A stretch of 64,000 nt of DNA, from assembly GCA_007121455.1 (NCBI GenBank), contig SKKN01000016.1:1-64000 (forward strand), read 5' to 3'. This document shows positions 26,209 to 36,024 of this stretch, piece by piece (position 1 is the stretch's first letter; every line of letters begins with the position of its first letter). This DNA comes from Gemmatimonadota bacterium. GTDB taxonomy: Bacteria > Gemmatimonadota > Gemmatimonadetes > Longimicrobiales > Gaopeijiaceae. The translations under genes and the position numbers were made by a program. The notes under the pieces were generated by a model that made no database searches, was not told the DNA's origin, and saw only the letters and a program-made list of their open reading frames with translations.

Positions 26209-27411
26209 GTGACCCGATGCCCACGATGTGCCGGCTTCGGTTTGACCGTTCTCACGGTGCTCGGTTTCGGTGCCGCGACATCGCTCAGTGGTGCGCAGAA
26301 CGCGCCGGCGCTCACGCCAGATGAGGAGAACACCGTCGAGGTCGTTCGAGAGAGCGGCCCCGCGGTCGTGGCGGTGCGTGTCGAGGTGGAGGCCCCGCAG
26401 CAGCTCCCATGGGTGCAGCCCGGTCGGCGCGAAGGTGGCGGCAGCGGCTTCGTGATCGATGGGGAAGGCCGCATCATCACGAATTATCATGTGGTGTCTC
26501 CGGCGCTCGAATCGGGGACGCTCGACCTCCTCCCCGGAGCGGTCCTCACGGTCTCCTTCCTCGAGGGAGAAGGGGAGGAGCACTCCGTCCGAGTGCAGGG
26601 GGCGAATCCCGATTTTGACCTCGCTCTCCTCGAGCTTCTCGGGCCGGAGGTGGCTCCGACGGTGACACCGCTCCCCCTCGGCGATTCGGATGGGGTCGAG
26701 GCGGGCCAGAAGACGATCGCGATCGGGAGTCCTTTCGGCCTCCATACGTCGGTCACCGCCGGAATCGTGTCCGCGATCGAACGGGAGCGCCCCGGGTTGG
26801 TTGGGATCGAGATTCCCTTCATCCAGACCGATGCGGCGATCAATCCCGGCAACTCGGGCGGCCCGCTCCTCAACTCACGAGGGGAGGTGATCGGGATCAA
26901 CAACGCGATCCTCGCCTCCCCCGGAGGCGCGCCGGCGTTCGTGGGCGTGGGATTCGCGGTGCCGTCGAACCTCCTTCGTGAAAGCCTGGGAGCGCTTGTC
27001 GAGGGGGGGCTCTCCGGAATCGCCGTCGCAGTCGCGGAGCTGCCGGACCGGCCCCGTCTGGGCCTGACGGTTCCGTTGACCGTGGAGGATTATCCCCCGG
27101 CTCTAAGGGAGAGGCTCGGCCTCCCTGGAACCGGGCTCATCGTGACCAATGTCTCGCCGGGTAGCCCCGCGGACGAGGTGGGGATAGAAGGTCCGGTGGA
27201 GGTGGCTGCGTTCGAGGGGCAGATCTATCCCATAGGAGGGGACATTCTGACGGAAGTCGAAGGAGAGCCTCTTCGGACGGCGCTCGACCTCCAGCGGGTG
27301 GTCCTGGAGAGGGATGCCGGTGACGAGGTTACCCTCACCGTCTGGCGCGACGGTGAGGAGCGAACGGTCGACGTCGTTCTGGAGGTGGTCGGCTCCCCCG
27401 GGTCTCGGTAG
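26209..27411 (+). CDS. Periplasmic trypsin-like serine protease with PDZ domain (HtrA/Deg family)
   Basis: 400 residues from GTG 26209, chosen because GGAGGTGG precedes it and it opens a clean signal peptide (FGLTVLTVLGFGAATSLSGAQ). ATG 26101 would add 36 residues with no clear function. The catalytic triad is visible: His in TNYHVV, Asp in DFDLALLEL and Ser in NPGNSGGPLL. A PDZ domain occupies about 285-395 (GLIVTNVSPGSPADEVGI, GGDILTEVEGEPL). It is likely a quality-control protease or chaperone of the cell envelope. It is divergent from the IorAB operon. Confidence 0.9.
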   Translation: MTRCPRCAGFGLTVLTVLGFGAATSLSGAQNAPALTPDEENTVEVVRESGPAVVAVRVEVEAPQQLPWVQPGRREGGGSGFVIDGEGRIITNYHVVSPALESGTLDLLPGAVLTVSFLEGEGEEHSVRVQGANPDFDLALLELLGPEVAPTVTPLPLGDSDGVEAGQKTIAIGSPFGLHTSVTAGIVSAIERERPGLVGIEIPFIQTDAAINPGNSGGPLLNSRGEVIGINNAILASPGGAPAFVGVGFAVPSNLLRESLGALVEGGLSGIAVAVAELPDRPRLGLTVPLTVEDYPPALRERLGLPGTGLIVTNVSPGSPADEVGIEGPVEVAAFEGQIYPIGGDILTEVEGEPLRTALDLQRVVLERDAGDEVTLTVWRDGEERTVDVVLEVVGSPGSR

Positions 27412-27470
27412 AGCGAAGCTCCGCGAGGGGCTCGACGGCGTCTCCCGCCCAGGAACGACGTGGGCTTACG

Positions 27471-28052
27471 TCAGGCCCCCGCCGCGTCCCGGGAGCGGCA
27501 GAGCGGCAGGATCGTCCCCACGTTCTCGTCCACCTCCTCGAGGGTCGCGAACGCGGCCAGCGTCTCCGTGGACGCGAGGATACAGATGACGATCACGAGG
27601 TAGAAAAGCGCTGATGGAAGCTCGCCAAAGGCCAAGAGCGCGGCGCCGAACAGGAACCCCGCGAAGTTGGCCGCTTTCGCGGAGTAGAGGTGGAGATCGA
27701 CGATCCTTCGAAAGCGAAGCCACCCGACCAGGTAGGCAGAAAGACCGACGACGAGCCAGAGGGCAAGCACGGCGGCATGGTCCCGGACGAACTCGGGGCG
27801 GAGCATGACCAACCAGACGAGAGCGGACCCGAAGACCAGCGTGTCCGTCACGGAGTCGAACCGGCTTCCCCAGGCGCTCTGCGCATCGAGCGCACGGGCG
27901 AGGAAGCCGTCCAGCGCGTCCGTCAGCCATGCAAAGAAGACTCCGGCTCCCACTACCGCCGGGTTCCCCGCGAGGGCGAAGCCCCAGAGCACAGGAAGGG
28001 AGGCCAGGCGTGCTCCCGTGATCATGTTCGGGATCGACTTGCGACTCACCAC
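27471..28052 (-). CDS. CDP-alcohol phosphatidyltransferase
   Basis: 193 residues, GTG 28052. An integral membrane phospholipid-synthesis enzyme. The family motif DG-x2-AR-x8-G-x3-D-x3-D is complete (DALDGFLARALDAQSAWGSR then FDSVTD). About six hydrophobic helices follow in order. It transfers a phosphatidyl group from CDP-diacylglycerol to an alcohol such as glycerol-3-phosphate or inositol; the acceptor cannot be told. It lies downstream of a tiny membrane-protein gene and a ferric-reductase-like gene on the same strand. Confidence 0.9.
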   Translation of the reverse strand: MVSRKSIPNMITGARLASLPVLWGFALAGNPAVVGAGVFFAWLTDALDGFLARALDAQSAWGSRFDSVTDTLVFGSALVWLVMLRPEFVRDHAAVLALWLVVGLSAYLVGWLRFRRIVDLHLYSAKAANFAGFLFGAALLAFGELPSALFYLVIVICILASTETLAAFATLEEVDENVGTILPLCRSRDAAGA

Positions 28053-28088
28053 TGCCGGCGCATCCGGGGCATCCTCAGAATCGGCACA

Positions 28089-28178
28089 TCAGACACGGAG
28101 CCAGGAAATCATCACGACGACGAGAAAGAGCACCCCTCCAATCATTTCCGCTGCGCGGCGGATTCGTTCGTGGAGCAT
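28089..28178 (-). CDS. Tiny single-span membrane protein (29 aa)
   Basis: ATG 28178 starts four bases after the stop of the flavocytochrome-like gene. The predicted peptide has a basic amphipathic start (MLHERIRRAAEM), one hydrophobic segment (GGVLFLVVVMISW) and a basic end. Its size, topology and tight coupling suggest an accessory small membrane protein, possibly for the reductase upstream. Without homologues this stays tentative. Confidence 0.45.
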   Translation of the reverse strand: MLHERIRRAAEMIGGVLFLVVVMISWLRV

Positions 28179-28182
28179 CTCG

Positions 28183-29502
28183 CTACACCATGTCGAAGCG
28201 TTCGGAGAGCAAGCGGTTCCAGTGGATACCCATTTCCCTCAGCGACGTCTCTGCGATGTTCATCATCGGCTCCGGTCCGCACATGAAATATTCGGAACCA
28301 TGCCGGTTCTCCGGAAGGTACCGGGCGAGGAGCTCCCGGTCGATGAGCCCTCGCTCTCCATCCCACCCCTCGGGCGGATTTTCGATCACGTGCACTATGT
28401 CGAGATGGAGATCGTTCTGGAGCTCCTCCAGTTCCTCGTAGAAGATACATCCGTCCAGCGTGACGTTTGCGTAGATGAGCTGCAGCGGACGCGGATCGCC
28501 TCGAGCCCCGAAGGTACGAATCATGCTCATGCAGGGCGTCACCCCGACTCCGCCCACGATCATCACGCACCCCAGGTCCGGCTGACGGTTCGGGACGAAG
28601 AAACCGAATGGTCCCTCCAGGAAGGCGGTCTGGCCCGGCTCAACATCGGAAACGGATCGTGAGAAGTCCCCTTCCACCTTGATCGTGAACTCGAGCCGAG
28701 TCGGGGCGTCGTCTGCGCTCGAGCTGAACGAGTAGGGGTTTTGCTGAAGTGAGAAGGGCGTGTCGTTCATTGTGATCCATGCGAACTGACCCGGGCGAAA
28801 GCGCATTCCTCCATGCCCTTCCGGGGCAAGCACGAGCGTCCACGCGTCTCCCCGCTCCTCCCGGACCTCGAGGACCTCATAGGGGCGGCGCTTCATGCGC
28901 CAGGGTCGCACCACACGCGTGTTCACGAGCAGGCCGACGGCGCTCGCCGTGCCGAGCACGAAGAAGCTCTGCTTCCAGAACTCCGCGACGTAGTACCCGA
29001 CTTGGAGGATGTGGACGAGGCCGATGAAGACGATGAAGAGAGCCAGGACACCATGCGCCGCGCGCCACCACTCGTAGGCCAGCCTGAAGGTGAGACGCCA
29101 GAGGCTCGTCGCGACGAGGAGGAGGAGCGCACCGATCACTGCGGCGAGCGCGAGGGCCCGCATCCAGTCGACCCTCGGGTCGAGGTATTCGAGGTATACG
29201 GGATCGGTGAGGAAGAGAATGGCAGGGTGCGCGAGGATGAAGACCATAGCGACGAGCCCGACCTGGCGGTGGTACTGGAGCATCGAATCGCTTCCGAACG
29301 ATTCGGCGAGCTGGGGATAGCGCCCGGTGAAGAGGAACTGAAGGAGCATGAGGGACATCCCCACGAAGCCGAGACCCACCCCGACCTCGATCCAGAAGGT
29401 CCGGGCCTCCGCCGGCCCGACGTACGCGACCGCGAGTGGGAGAAGCGCAGCCAGGATGTAGCTCAAGGCCCAGAACGCGGCTCGAGCAAAGCTGTACTTC
29501 AC
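28183..29502 (-). CDS. Ferric-reductase-like transmembrane flavoprotein
   Basis: 439 residues. The N-terminal half is a heme-b membrane domain: His78/His92 and His150/His164 sit 14 residues apart in two helices (QYHRQVGLVAMVFILAHPAI and AHGVLALFIVFIGLVHILQ), the FRE/NOX pattern. The C-terminal half is an FAD/NAD(P) reductase: FRPGQFAWITM, NPYSFSSS (FAD), EGPFGFF, IVGGVGVTPCMSMI (NAD) and FMCGPEPMM. It would move electrons from NAD(P)H across the membrane to an extracytoplasmic acceptor such as Fe(III), oxygen or a quinone. It is the first gene of a three-gene strand run. Confidence 0.9.
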   Translation of the reverse strand: MKYSFARAAFWALSYILAALLPLAVAYVGPAEARTFWIEVGVGLGFVGMSLMLLQFLFTGRYPQLAESFGSDSMLQYHRQVGLVAMVFILAHPAILFLTDPVYLEYLDPRVDWMRALALAAVIGALLLLVATSLWRLTFRLAYEWWRAAHGVLALFIVFIGLVHILQVGYYVAEFWKQSFFVLGTASAVGLLVNTRVVRPWRMKRRPYEVLEVREERGDAWTLVLAPEGHGGMRFRPGQFAWITMNDTPFSLQQNPYSFSSSADDAPTRLEFTIKVEGDFSRSVSDVEPGQTAFLEGPFGFFVPNRQPDLGCVMIVGGVGVTPCMSMIRTFGARGDPRPLQLIYANVTLDGCIFYEELEELQNDLHLDIVHVIENPPEGWDGERGLIDRELLARYLPENRHGSEYFMCGPEPMMNIAETSLREMGIHWNRLLSERFDMV

Positions 29503-29782
29503 GCGATCCCCCCTGCTGTCGGATGCGTCCTGGTGTCAAAGACACGTAAGATGGAGCGGGTGGCCCGGTTCTTGGCAAGTTCCGGTCCAGCTCCACCTGG
29601 TGGACATGGCTGAAGTTCCGGTCCATGATCGCCGCTTCGTGCAGGCCGAGCCTGATGGAGGCGATGGGAGCAGGGTTTACGCACCGCTTGCGGTCCCGCC
29701 TCCTCATGGGGATGTTTCCTGTCCCCTGGGACCTCGACGGCGCCCCGCGTCGCGACCTGTGACCCGAACCGGCCGACCGTCC
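29503..29782. other. Divergent intergenic region
   Basis: 280 bases between the flavoprotein gene (minus) and the M28 peptidase gene (plus). No remnant, repeat or convincing promoter was seen. It must contain both promoters. Confidence 0.35.
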
Positions 29783-32302
29783 ATGCTTCGATTCGCGCTT
29801 TCCCCCTGTGCCCTTCTGGTCGGATTGGTTTGGGCGTACCCTTCCGCAGGCCAGGTGCAGCCCGCGCCCGCGCTTCACGATGCCTACTTCGCCTGGGACG
29901 AAGGACGGTACACCGAGTCGATGGAGGCGTACCTGGAGGTGTTGGAAGGTCCCGGGGGCTCCGAACTCGCGGATGAGGTCGCTCTTCTCACCGGCGAGCT
30001 CCACCCCGTTCGTGCCGTCGACGACGACGGATCGATGTTGGCGGTTTCTCCCGGCGGTTCTCACCTCCTCTGGAGCCGGCAGGCGGACGAAGGTTGGGTG
30101 TCCAGGGTGGAGGGCGTGGAGGGCGGCGGCCGCATCGAGCTCCCGGGAGCGCCTGCTGCCTTCACCCCGGGTGGGGTGGCATACGTCGACATGGGAGCCC
30201 GGACCTTGACGATTCTGGACCTGGGGTCCGGCGAGGAGGAGGTCATCGGGATGGGCGACTTCATCCCACTCGATGTCGTCTCGAGCCCCACGAGTCCGGA
30301 CCTCTTCGTAACTGCCGGGCGAGATGGAGCCGGAGACCGCCTTCACATCGTGCACCTGAGTCGGGATGGTGGCGCTGTGGAGGACGAGGGAGGTGCCTCC
30401 GCCCGTGAGCCCCGGCTCCTGGAACTGGGGTCCGGGCATGCCGCGGAGCCGGTCTCCGCAGCCGGTGGGCGACTGCTTGTATTCCAGAGACCGGAAACCT
30501 CCCCGCTCCCGGTTCCGGAGGGGGTTCCGGAGACGCAGACGCCGGACCCGGGCCTCGGCGTGATGGATCTGGAGAATGGTGCCGTGCTTCATCTGGATGG
30601 CTCGCACCCGTCCGTGTCCGGGGATGGCGGGTTTCTGGCATTCGTCCGGTCGGAGGGGGATCATTCAAACCGGATCCTCGGTCTCTCGTTGTCACCCGAC
30701 GGACTCCCCGATTCAGGGGATCCGGAGCTTCGAGTTCTCCTCGAGACTGAAGAGGACCCTGAAGGGCTCGCCGTCTCACCGCTCGGGGACCGGGTGGCAT
30801 TCGAGATGCAGCCTCAACGTGCCCGTGAGATCTTCCTCGTTCCGACGGATGGATCCGGGGAGCTCGAGCGTGTGACCCGCGAAGCGCAGCACGACCGGTT
30901 CCCGCAGTGGGTATCCGACAGCAGGCTGCTTGCGATGAAGGGGGAATTCCGCCACCGCCGCGCCTATCTGTACGATCTGGAGACCGGCGAGGGATACCGG
31001 CTCTTTCACAACAATACGCTGCGCACGATCGCTCCCGAATACGAATGGGTGGCCCATCCCGAGGGAGACGGCGTGTTCGTCGTAGCGGAGAGGGACGGGA
31101 ACACGATCGCACCCGAGCGGGCCGTATGGTGGACCGACCTCACGCGCACGGTGAGCCACGAGGACGTGATCGAGCGGGTGCGGGAGAATCTGGAGATGGA
31201 GGAGGAACTTCTGGAGCGGGGGCGATTGGCATTCGAGCCGGTTGCCGATGATGTCCGGATGGCGACCGAGGAGGTTTCGGTGGGCCGAATCCATCATTAT
31301 GCCTCCACCCTCTACTCCTTCGGCACCAAGTTCTTCACCGAGCCCGGAAACCGGCAGGCGATCGAATATCTGGCCGAGACGCTCGAGTCGTGGGGGTACG
31401 AGGTGGAGCTTCAGTGGTGGGAGCCTCGGGGGGTTCGGACGGCGAACGTGGTGGCGACGCTCCCCGGCACCCGGGATCCGGAGATCGTCTACGTCATCTC
31501 CTCGCATTTCGACTCGGTGCTCCGGAGTCCCGGGGCGGATGACAACTCATCGGGCACCACGGCCCTTCTCGAGGCGGCGAGGGTCCTGAAGGCCCACCCC
31601 CGAAGTGCGACGATCCAGTTCGCGTTCCTCTCGGCCGAGGAAGCGGGGCTTCTCGGCGCCCGCGAGTTCGTGCGGTTGGCCGAGGAGGAAGGCAAGCACG
31701 TGGCGGGAGTCCTGAACAACGATATGGTCGGTTGGACCCGGAGCCACCGGCTCGACAACACCGTCCGGTATTCGAACCCGGGCATCAAGGACGTCCAGCA
31801 CGCGGCATCGCACTACTTCTCGGACCTCATCACGTACGACGCGCTCTATTACCGCGGGACGGACGCAGCGGTCTTCTACGACGTGTATGGGGATGTGGTG
31901 GGCGGAATCGGATCCTATCCGGTCCTCGGCAACCCGAACTACCATCAGGTGACCGATGAGTTGGAGACGATCAATCAGCGGTTGGTGGCCGAGGTGAGCC
32001 GCACCACGGTGGCGAGCATCATGCTCATGGCCGACAGTCCGGCCCGACTTCAGGGTGTGCAGGTCGCCGCCGCTGGGCCTTCGGGCACGGAGGTCTCGTG
32101 GAACCCGGCCCCGGAGGCGGGGATCGTCGGGTACCGGGTTCGGGGGCGGAGCGGACCCGGGGATGCGTGGAGGGAGCTCGACGTCGTGTTGGATCCCCGC
32201 ATCGAACTTGACCCCGGCTCCGAAGTCGCCGAGGTGAAGGTGCGGGCCGTGCGGGACAATCGGACGGAGGGGTGGGACTGGGCGTACGCCACGATCCCTT
32301 GA
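29783..32302 (+). CDS. Secreted M28-family zinc aminopeptidase with N-terminal PD40-like propeller
   Basis: 839 residues, ATG 29783, signal peptide ending in SAGQ. Residues ~90-480 contain repeated TolB/PD40-like blades (LAVSPLGDRVAFEM, FPQWVSDSRLLAM). The M28 catalytic domain follows (~520-760). Metal ligands are in SSHFDSVLRSPGADDNSSGT, the Glu pair in LSAEEAGLLGAREF, Asp in NNDMVGW and His in NPNYHQVTDELE. A fibronectin-like C-terminal domain (~765-835: TEVSWNPAPEAGIVGYRVRG) completes it. The propeller-peptidase arrangement suggests a peptide scavenging exoenzyme. Confidence 0.88.
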   Translation: MLRFALSPCALLVGLVWAYPSAGQVQPAPALHDAYFAWDEGRYTESMEAYLEVLEGPGGSELADEVALLTGELHPVRAVDDDGSMLAVSPGGSHLLWSRQADEGWVSRVEGVEGGGRIELPGAPAAFTPGGVAYVDMGARTLTILDLGSGEEEVIGMGDFIPLDVVSSPTSPDLFVTAGRDGAGDRLHIVHLSRDGGAVEDEGGASAREPRLLELGSGHAAEPVSAAGGRLLVFQRPETSPLPVPEGVPETQTPDPGLGVMDLENGAVLHLDGSHPSVSGDGGFLAFVRSEGDHSNRILGLSLSPDGLPDSGDPELRVLLETEEDPEGLAVSPLGDRVAFEMQPQRAREIFLVPTDGSGELERVTREAQHDRFPQWVSDSRLLAMKGEFRHRRAYLYDLETGEGYRLFHNNTLRTIAPEYEWVAHPEGDGVFVVAERDGNTIAPERAVWWTDLTRTVSHEDVIERVRENLEMEEELLERGRLAFEPVADDVRMATEEVSVGRIHHYASTLYSFGTKFFTEPGNRQAIEYLAETLESWGYEVELQWWEPRGVRTANVVATLPGTRDPEIVYVISSHFDSVLRSPGADDNSSGTTALLEAARVLKAHPRSATIQFAFLSAEEAGLLGAREFVRLAEEEGKHVAGVLNNDMVGWTRSHRLDNTVRYSNPGIKDVQHAASHYFSDLITYDALYYRGTDAAVFYDVYGDVVGGIGSYPVLGNPNYHQVTDELETINQRLVAEVSRTTVASIMLMADSPARLQGVQVAAAGPSGTEVSWNPAPEAGIVGYRVRGRSGPGDAWRELDVVLDPRIELDPGSEVAEVKVRAVRDNRTEGWDWAYATIP

Positions 32303-32376
32303 AGCTCCACCGGCTGCGGACTCTTCAGCGCTCGGGCTTGTGGTCCTGAGGTGCGGCCCGCTAGCGTCCTATCCGG

Positions 32377-33030
32377 ATGACGTACCTTCCTCATATGAAA
32401 CGACAGGGTCGACTGATGGTGTTTGCTTTTCGATCACTGGCTTCTCTCGCTGGAGCCTTCCTGCTTTTCGGAACCGGCTGCGCTTCGACCGGGGAGCCGG
32501 CGGCGACCGTGCCACCGGAGCTCGAGGCGGATCTCCAGCGCCAGGGCACGGTGGAGGAACGGGTGGACACCGTCGTCGATGTCCGGTCGTGGCAGCTCCA
32601 CCCGATCAACGTGACCGGGGACCCATTCATCCCGGGGGTGAGCGAGTCCGGAAGAGAGCTTCGTATCGGCGCGATCGCGACGATCACCGGGCCCGAGCAT
32701 CCGGTGAATCCCGGGCACTCCGGCATTCAGATTCTCTTCATGGGGGTTTCCGACGACTGGTTGTACCGGGACGAGGACGTGGATACGGTCGAGCTGCTCT
32801 TGGATGGGGAGGATCGGCTCGAGCTCCGGATCGTGACCTACGATGACTCCCCGGGGCAGGGGTATGTGGTGGAGGTGATGAATGCCCCGGTCTCGATCGA
32901 GCTCCTCGATGCCCTGACGGAGGCATCGTTCGTCGAGGGACGTCTCGGATCGGTGGAGTTCGCTCTCGCCGACCGGGAGCTGGAGGGATTCCGCGAGTTC
33001 AGGGACGCCCTGCCGCCCGAGATTCGCTGA
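32377..33030 (+). CDS. Lipoprotein of unknown function
   Basis: 217 residues from ATG 32377 (ATG 32395 also possible). The signal ends in LLFGTGCAS, so Cys35 is the likely lipidated residue. The mature protein is acidic with strand-forming sequence and no recognised domain. It has no cysteine other than the lipidated one. It is followed by a perfect bidirectional terminator. Confidence 0.7.
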   Translation: MTYLPHMKRQGRLMVFAFRSLASLAGAFLLFGTGCASTGEPAATVPPELEADLQRQGTVEERVDTVVDVRSWQLHPINVTGDPFIPGVSESGRELRIGAIATITGPEHPVNPGHSGIQILFMGVSDDWLYRDEDVDTVELLLDGEDRLELRIVTYDDSPGQGYVVEVMNAPVSIELLDALTEASFVEGRLGSVEFALADRELEGFREFRDALPPEIR

Positions 33031-33034
33031 CCGA

Positions 33035-33069
33035 CCACGAGGAGCGGCCTTTTCGGCCGCTCCTCGTGG
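33035..33069. terminator. Bidirectional terminator between convergent genes
   Basis: A perfect 15-bp stem (CCACGAGGAGCGGCC with its complement) and a TTTTC loop, placed 5 bases after the lipoprotein stop on the plus strand and 6 bases after the stop of the minus-strand gene. Confidence 0.85.
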
Positions 33070-33074
33070 CGGCG

Positions 33075-34298
33075 CTACGAACCGTCGGGTGGGGAGCTCG
33101 GCTCTTCCGCCGGGATGAGGGATTCCAGGTCACGAGCGAGCTGGCCGTCTTCCCAGTACGCGAGGAGCTCTTGCACGGCGGAAGCCTGGCCCACCGGGGT
33201 CACGCCGAGGGAGAAGATGATCTCACCATCCACCTCCTCCTCGTTCTCCGCGAGAGTCACCGCCGTAAAGCTCACCGGTTCTCCGCCCGCGAGGCGTCCG
33301 AGCGCCCAGCCGGGCGCGGGGGCGCTCGCTTGAACGACACCCCCCTCCCCGGCCGGAATGCTCCAGATGATCTGGTTCTCCGGGTCGGAGAGGTCTCCGA
33401 AGTGCAGGAGGTAGTCCGTCTCCCCCGCCACCGGCTCCGCGACGTCGAAGAAGATCGAAAGAGCAGGGGCCATCACGAACTCGGGGTTGTCGAAGAGAAG
33501 ACCGAGAGAGTCGAGGTTGGCATCGAACTCCGCTTCCTCCTCGGCGGAGATGCTCTCCCGTTCCCGGATCATCGGCTCCACGGTCAGGATGAGACTCAAA
33601 TTCCCCCGGCGCACGAGGGTGCTCGTCCGGGAGCCGGCTATGCTTCCGTCCTGCATCCGACCCAAGCGGGAGGGGCTGGTCCAGGGACGCATCTGCTCCA
33701 CATCCCAGAGGTCCTCGGGAGCGTCCACGAACCGGAAGCGGTCGTCGCCATCGGAGTCCCTCGCCGCGTCGCAGAGAGGGCTGTCGACTCCGTCACATGC
33801 CTCCAGAACGGCACTTCGCACGAAGATCACGTCGTCACACTCCCGAAAGGCCATCTGCGCCTCCTCATCCTGGCCGATTCGCTCCTGGACCGACGCGGAA
33901 AGCGCTTCGAGCTCTTCCGTGATGCGAAGCTGGATTTGCCGTCGACCTTCTGCGCGCTCCTCCTGAAGTGCCTCGTCCCCCTCCTCGAGGTAGCGCTGAG
34001 CCAGGGCCGCGTCGTCCTCGAACCATTCACGAACGGCACGCTCGAGGCCCGAGTCGTCGAACGGGGCGGCGCGATCGGGATCCTCCACGGTGACGGCGCG
34101 GGCGAGTGCCTGGAGGCGCTCGGCGCGGGCTCCGAGAGGCTCGAGGTCCGCCTCGAGGGCGTCGAGCGTTGCGAGCGCGGGCACACACGTATGGGATCGC
34201 TGCACCTCGTCCGCGATCAATTCTGCGGGCGGGGCCTCCTGGGCGACGAGGGCGAGTGGAAATACCAGGGTCGGGATGAGGAGTCGAACGATGTTCAC
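33075..34298 (-). CDS. Secreted hypothetical protein
   Basis: 407 residues from GTG 34298, which begins a signal peptide (LLIPTLVFPLALVAQ). The mature N-terminal ~140 residues are strongly helical and acidic (repeated EALQEERAEGRR-like segments), probably coiled-coil. The C-terminal ~250 residues are strand-rich and carry four cysteines in the middle (ECDDVIF, LEACDG, PLCDAA). No family is recognised. It closes the minus-strand run that begins at 42443. Confidence 0.7.
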   Translation of the reverse strand: MNIVRLLIPTLVFPLALVAQEAPPAELIADEVQRSHTCVPALATLDALEADLEPLGARAERLQALARAVTVEDPDRAAPFDDSGLERAVREWFEDDAALAQRYLEEGDEALQEERAEGRRQIQLRITEELEALSASVQERIGQDEEAQMAFRECDDVIFVRSAVLEACDGVDSPLCDAARDSDGDDRFRFVDAPEDLWDVEQMRPWTSPSRLGRMQDGSIAGSRTSTLVRRGNLSLILTVEPMIRERESISAEEEAEFDANLDSLGLLFDNPEFVMAPALSIFFDVAEPVAGETDYLLHFGDLSDPENQIIWSIPAGEGGVVQASAPAPGWALGRLAGGEPVSFTAVTLAENEEEVDGEIIFSLGVTPVGQASAVQELLAYWEDGQLARDLESLIPAEEPSSPPDGS

Positions 34299-34403
34299 CT
34301 GACGCTCCGGGTCGGGGGTGAGATCACCCCGACTATACTCATCAGCCGGCGTCGCGGTCCATCGGCCCCCCAAAGGCCCCGGGAAAGGTCCTGGACCGCC
34401 CCC

Positions 34404-35927
34404 TCAGCGGCGTTCGAGCGGAGCGACCGCCGGACCAACGAGAATTTCGCCGGTGACGTCGAACCGGGAGCCGTGACAGGGGCAGTCCCACGACCGCTCC
34501 GCCTCGTTCCAGGTCACCCGGCACCCCATGTGCGTACAGGTGGGTGAAAGCAGGTGGAGCTCTCCGGTCTCCTCCCGGTAGGCTGCGACGACCTCTCCAT
34601 CCGTCTTGCAGATGGCTCCCGCCCCGGGGGGGAGCTCGTCCGGAGAGCCGGCCGCCGCTTGTCGAATCCGATCTCCGACGAAGCGCTTCGCTACGTTCGC
34701 CTGCTCCTTGAGAGCTTCTCCCGCTCCATCGAGCACCTTCGTGCGGCGTGCATCGAAGATGGAGGCCCACGAGTTTTCACGGCCTTCGATGAGATCGGTG
34801 AGGATGCGCCCCGCGATGGTTCCGGTGGTGAGGCCCCACTTCTTGAAGCCCGTGGCGACGTAGAGCCGGTCGGACGAGAAGGGCATCCGCCCCACCATCG
34901 GAAGCCCGTCCACCGGAATATAGTCCTGGGACGACCAGCGAGCGGCTACGGCTCCGACCGGAAAGCATCGGTGCGCGAAGTCCTCGAGGAAGGCGTAGTG
35001 GTCCGAGGTGTGCTCCGCCTGCCCGACCTTGTGGTCGTGGCCGGCGACGAGAAGAAGCTTCCCACCTCCCGGCGCCGTGATCGGGCGGACGGAGAGGGTA
35101 GGACGCTCGGCATTGATCGACATGGACTCGGGGAGGGCCCCGTCGCTCTCCAGGGCCACACAGTACGAGCGGGATGGGTATGCGGTCGCGAAGAATCCGC
35201 CCCGGTCCAGGAACGGAAGCCCGCATGCCGAAACGACATGGGAGGCGTGCACGCGGGCGCCGCCCTCCAGTTGAACGGTGATCGGCTCGCCATTCTCCTC
35301 GACGTCCACGGCCCGGGTCTGCTCGTACACGTATGAGCCGTCACCGTCGACGGCCATTGCGAGTGCAAGGACGTAGCGAAGCGGATGGAAGGAAGCCTGG
35401 TCGGGTAGCTGGATGCCGGCAGCGATCGGGAAGGGGAGGTCGGACTCGCGGACGAGCTCCGCCGAGAGTCCTGCGTTGAGGGCGGCGTCCACCTCCCTTT
35501 CGATGTCTTCGCTCTTCTCCGAGTCCGTCGTGTAGGTGAGCACAGGCCTCCTCTCGAACTGGCAATCGATGTCGAGCTCCTCGACCAGCTCGGAGATCAT
35601 GCCGATCGCCCACAGGTTCGCGGCTGCATAGATGCGAGCCGTCTCGGCTCCCTCCGAGTCGGACAGGCGTGCATAGGTGAGGCCGTGGAGAGCGGTGAGC
35701 TTGGCCGTCGTGTTGCCGGTGATGCCCCCTCCCACCTCTCTCGCCTCGAGCACGACGACGCGGAACCCCGCTCGCTTCAGGAAAAGGGCGGTGGTGAGCC
35801 CGGTGATTCCGGCTCCGAGCACGACCACGTCGGTGCTTGCTTCGCCCCGGAACGGCGGGAAGCTCGCCCCTTCGGAAGTCAGCATCCAGTACGAGGGGTG
35901 TCGGGGTTCGGGGGTGGCTCGCGGCAT
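34404..35927 (-). CDS. FAD-dependent oxidoreductase with C-terminal Rieske domain
   Basis: 507 residues. The DAO-type FAD fold begins at VVVLGAGITGLTTALFLKRA (~34-53), with GGGITGNTTAKLTALHGLTY after it and a second FAD contact at DRLYVATGFKKWGLTTG. The last ~75 residues are a Rieske [2Fe-2S] domain with CTHMGC and CPCHGSRF supplying two Cys and two His. This fusion is known in several phyla as a glycine-oxidase-like enzyme of unclear substrate. It would oxidise an amine or similar donor and pass electrons to the cluster. No signal peptide is visible. Confidence 0.9.
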   Translation of the reverse strand: MPRATPEPRHPSYWMLTSEGASFPPFRGEASTDVVVLGAGITGLTTALFLKRAGFRVVVLEAREVGGGITGNTTAKLTALHGLTYARLSDSEGAETARIYAAANLWAIGMISELVEELDIDCQFERRPVLTYTTDSEKSEDIEREVDAALNAGLSAELVRESDLPFPIAAGIQLPDQASFHPLRYVLALAMAVDGDGSYVYEQTRAVDVEENGEPITVQLEGGARVHASHVVSACGLPFLDRGGFFATAYPSRSYCVALESDGALPESMSINAERPTLSVRPITAPGGGKLLLVAGHDHKVGQAEHTSDHYAFLEDFAHRCFPVGAVAARWSSQDYIPVDGLPMVGRMPFSSDRLYVATGFKKWGLTTGTIAGRILTDLIEGRENSWASIFDARRTKVLDGAGEALKEQANVAKRFVGDRIRQAAAGSPDELPPGAGAICKTDGEVVAAYREETGELHLLSPTCTHMGCRVTWNEAERSWDCPCHGSRFDVTGEILVGPAVAPLERR

Positions 35928-36024
35928 CGGAGGAACTCGCAGAAGAGGGTGCGAAAACGGTCACGGACGAGAAAGCATCCGTCCCTCGGCCGGAAGCAAA
36001 GCTCGTGCCGCTGCCGTGCTCGCC

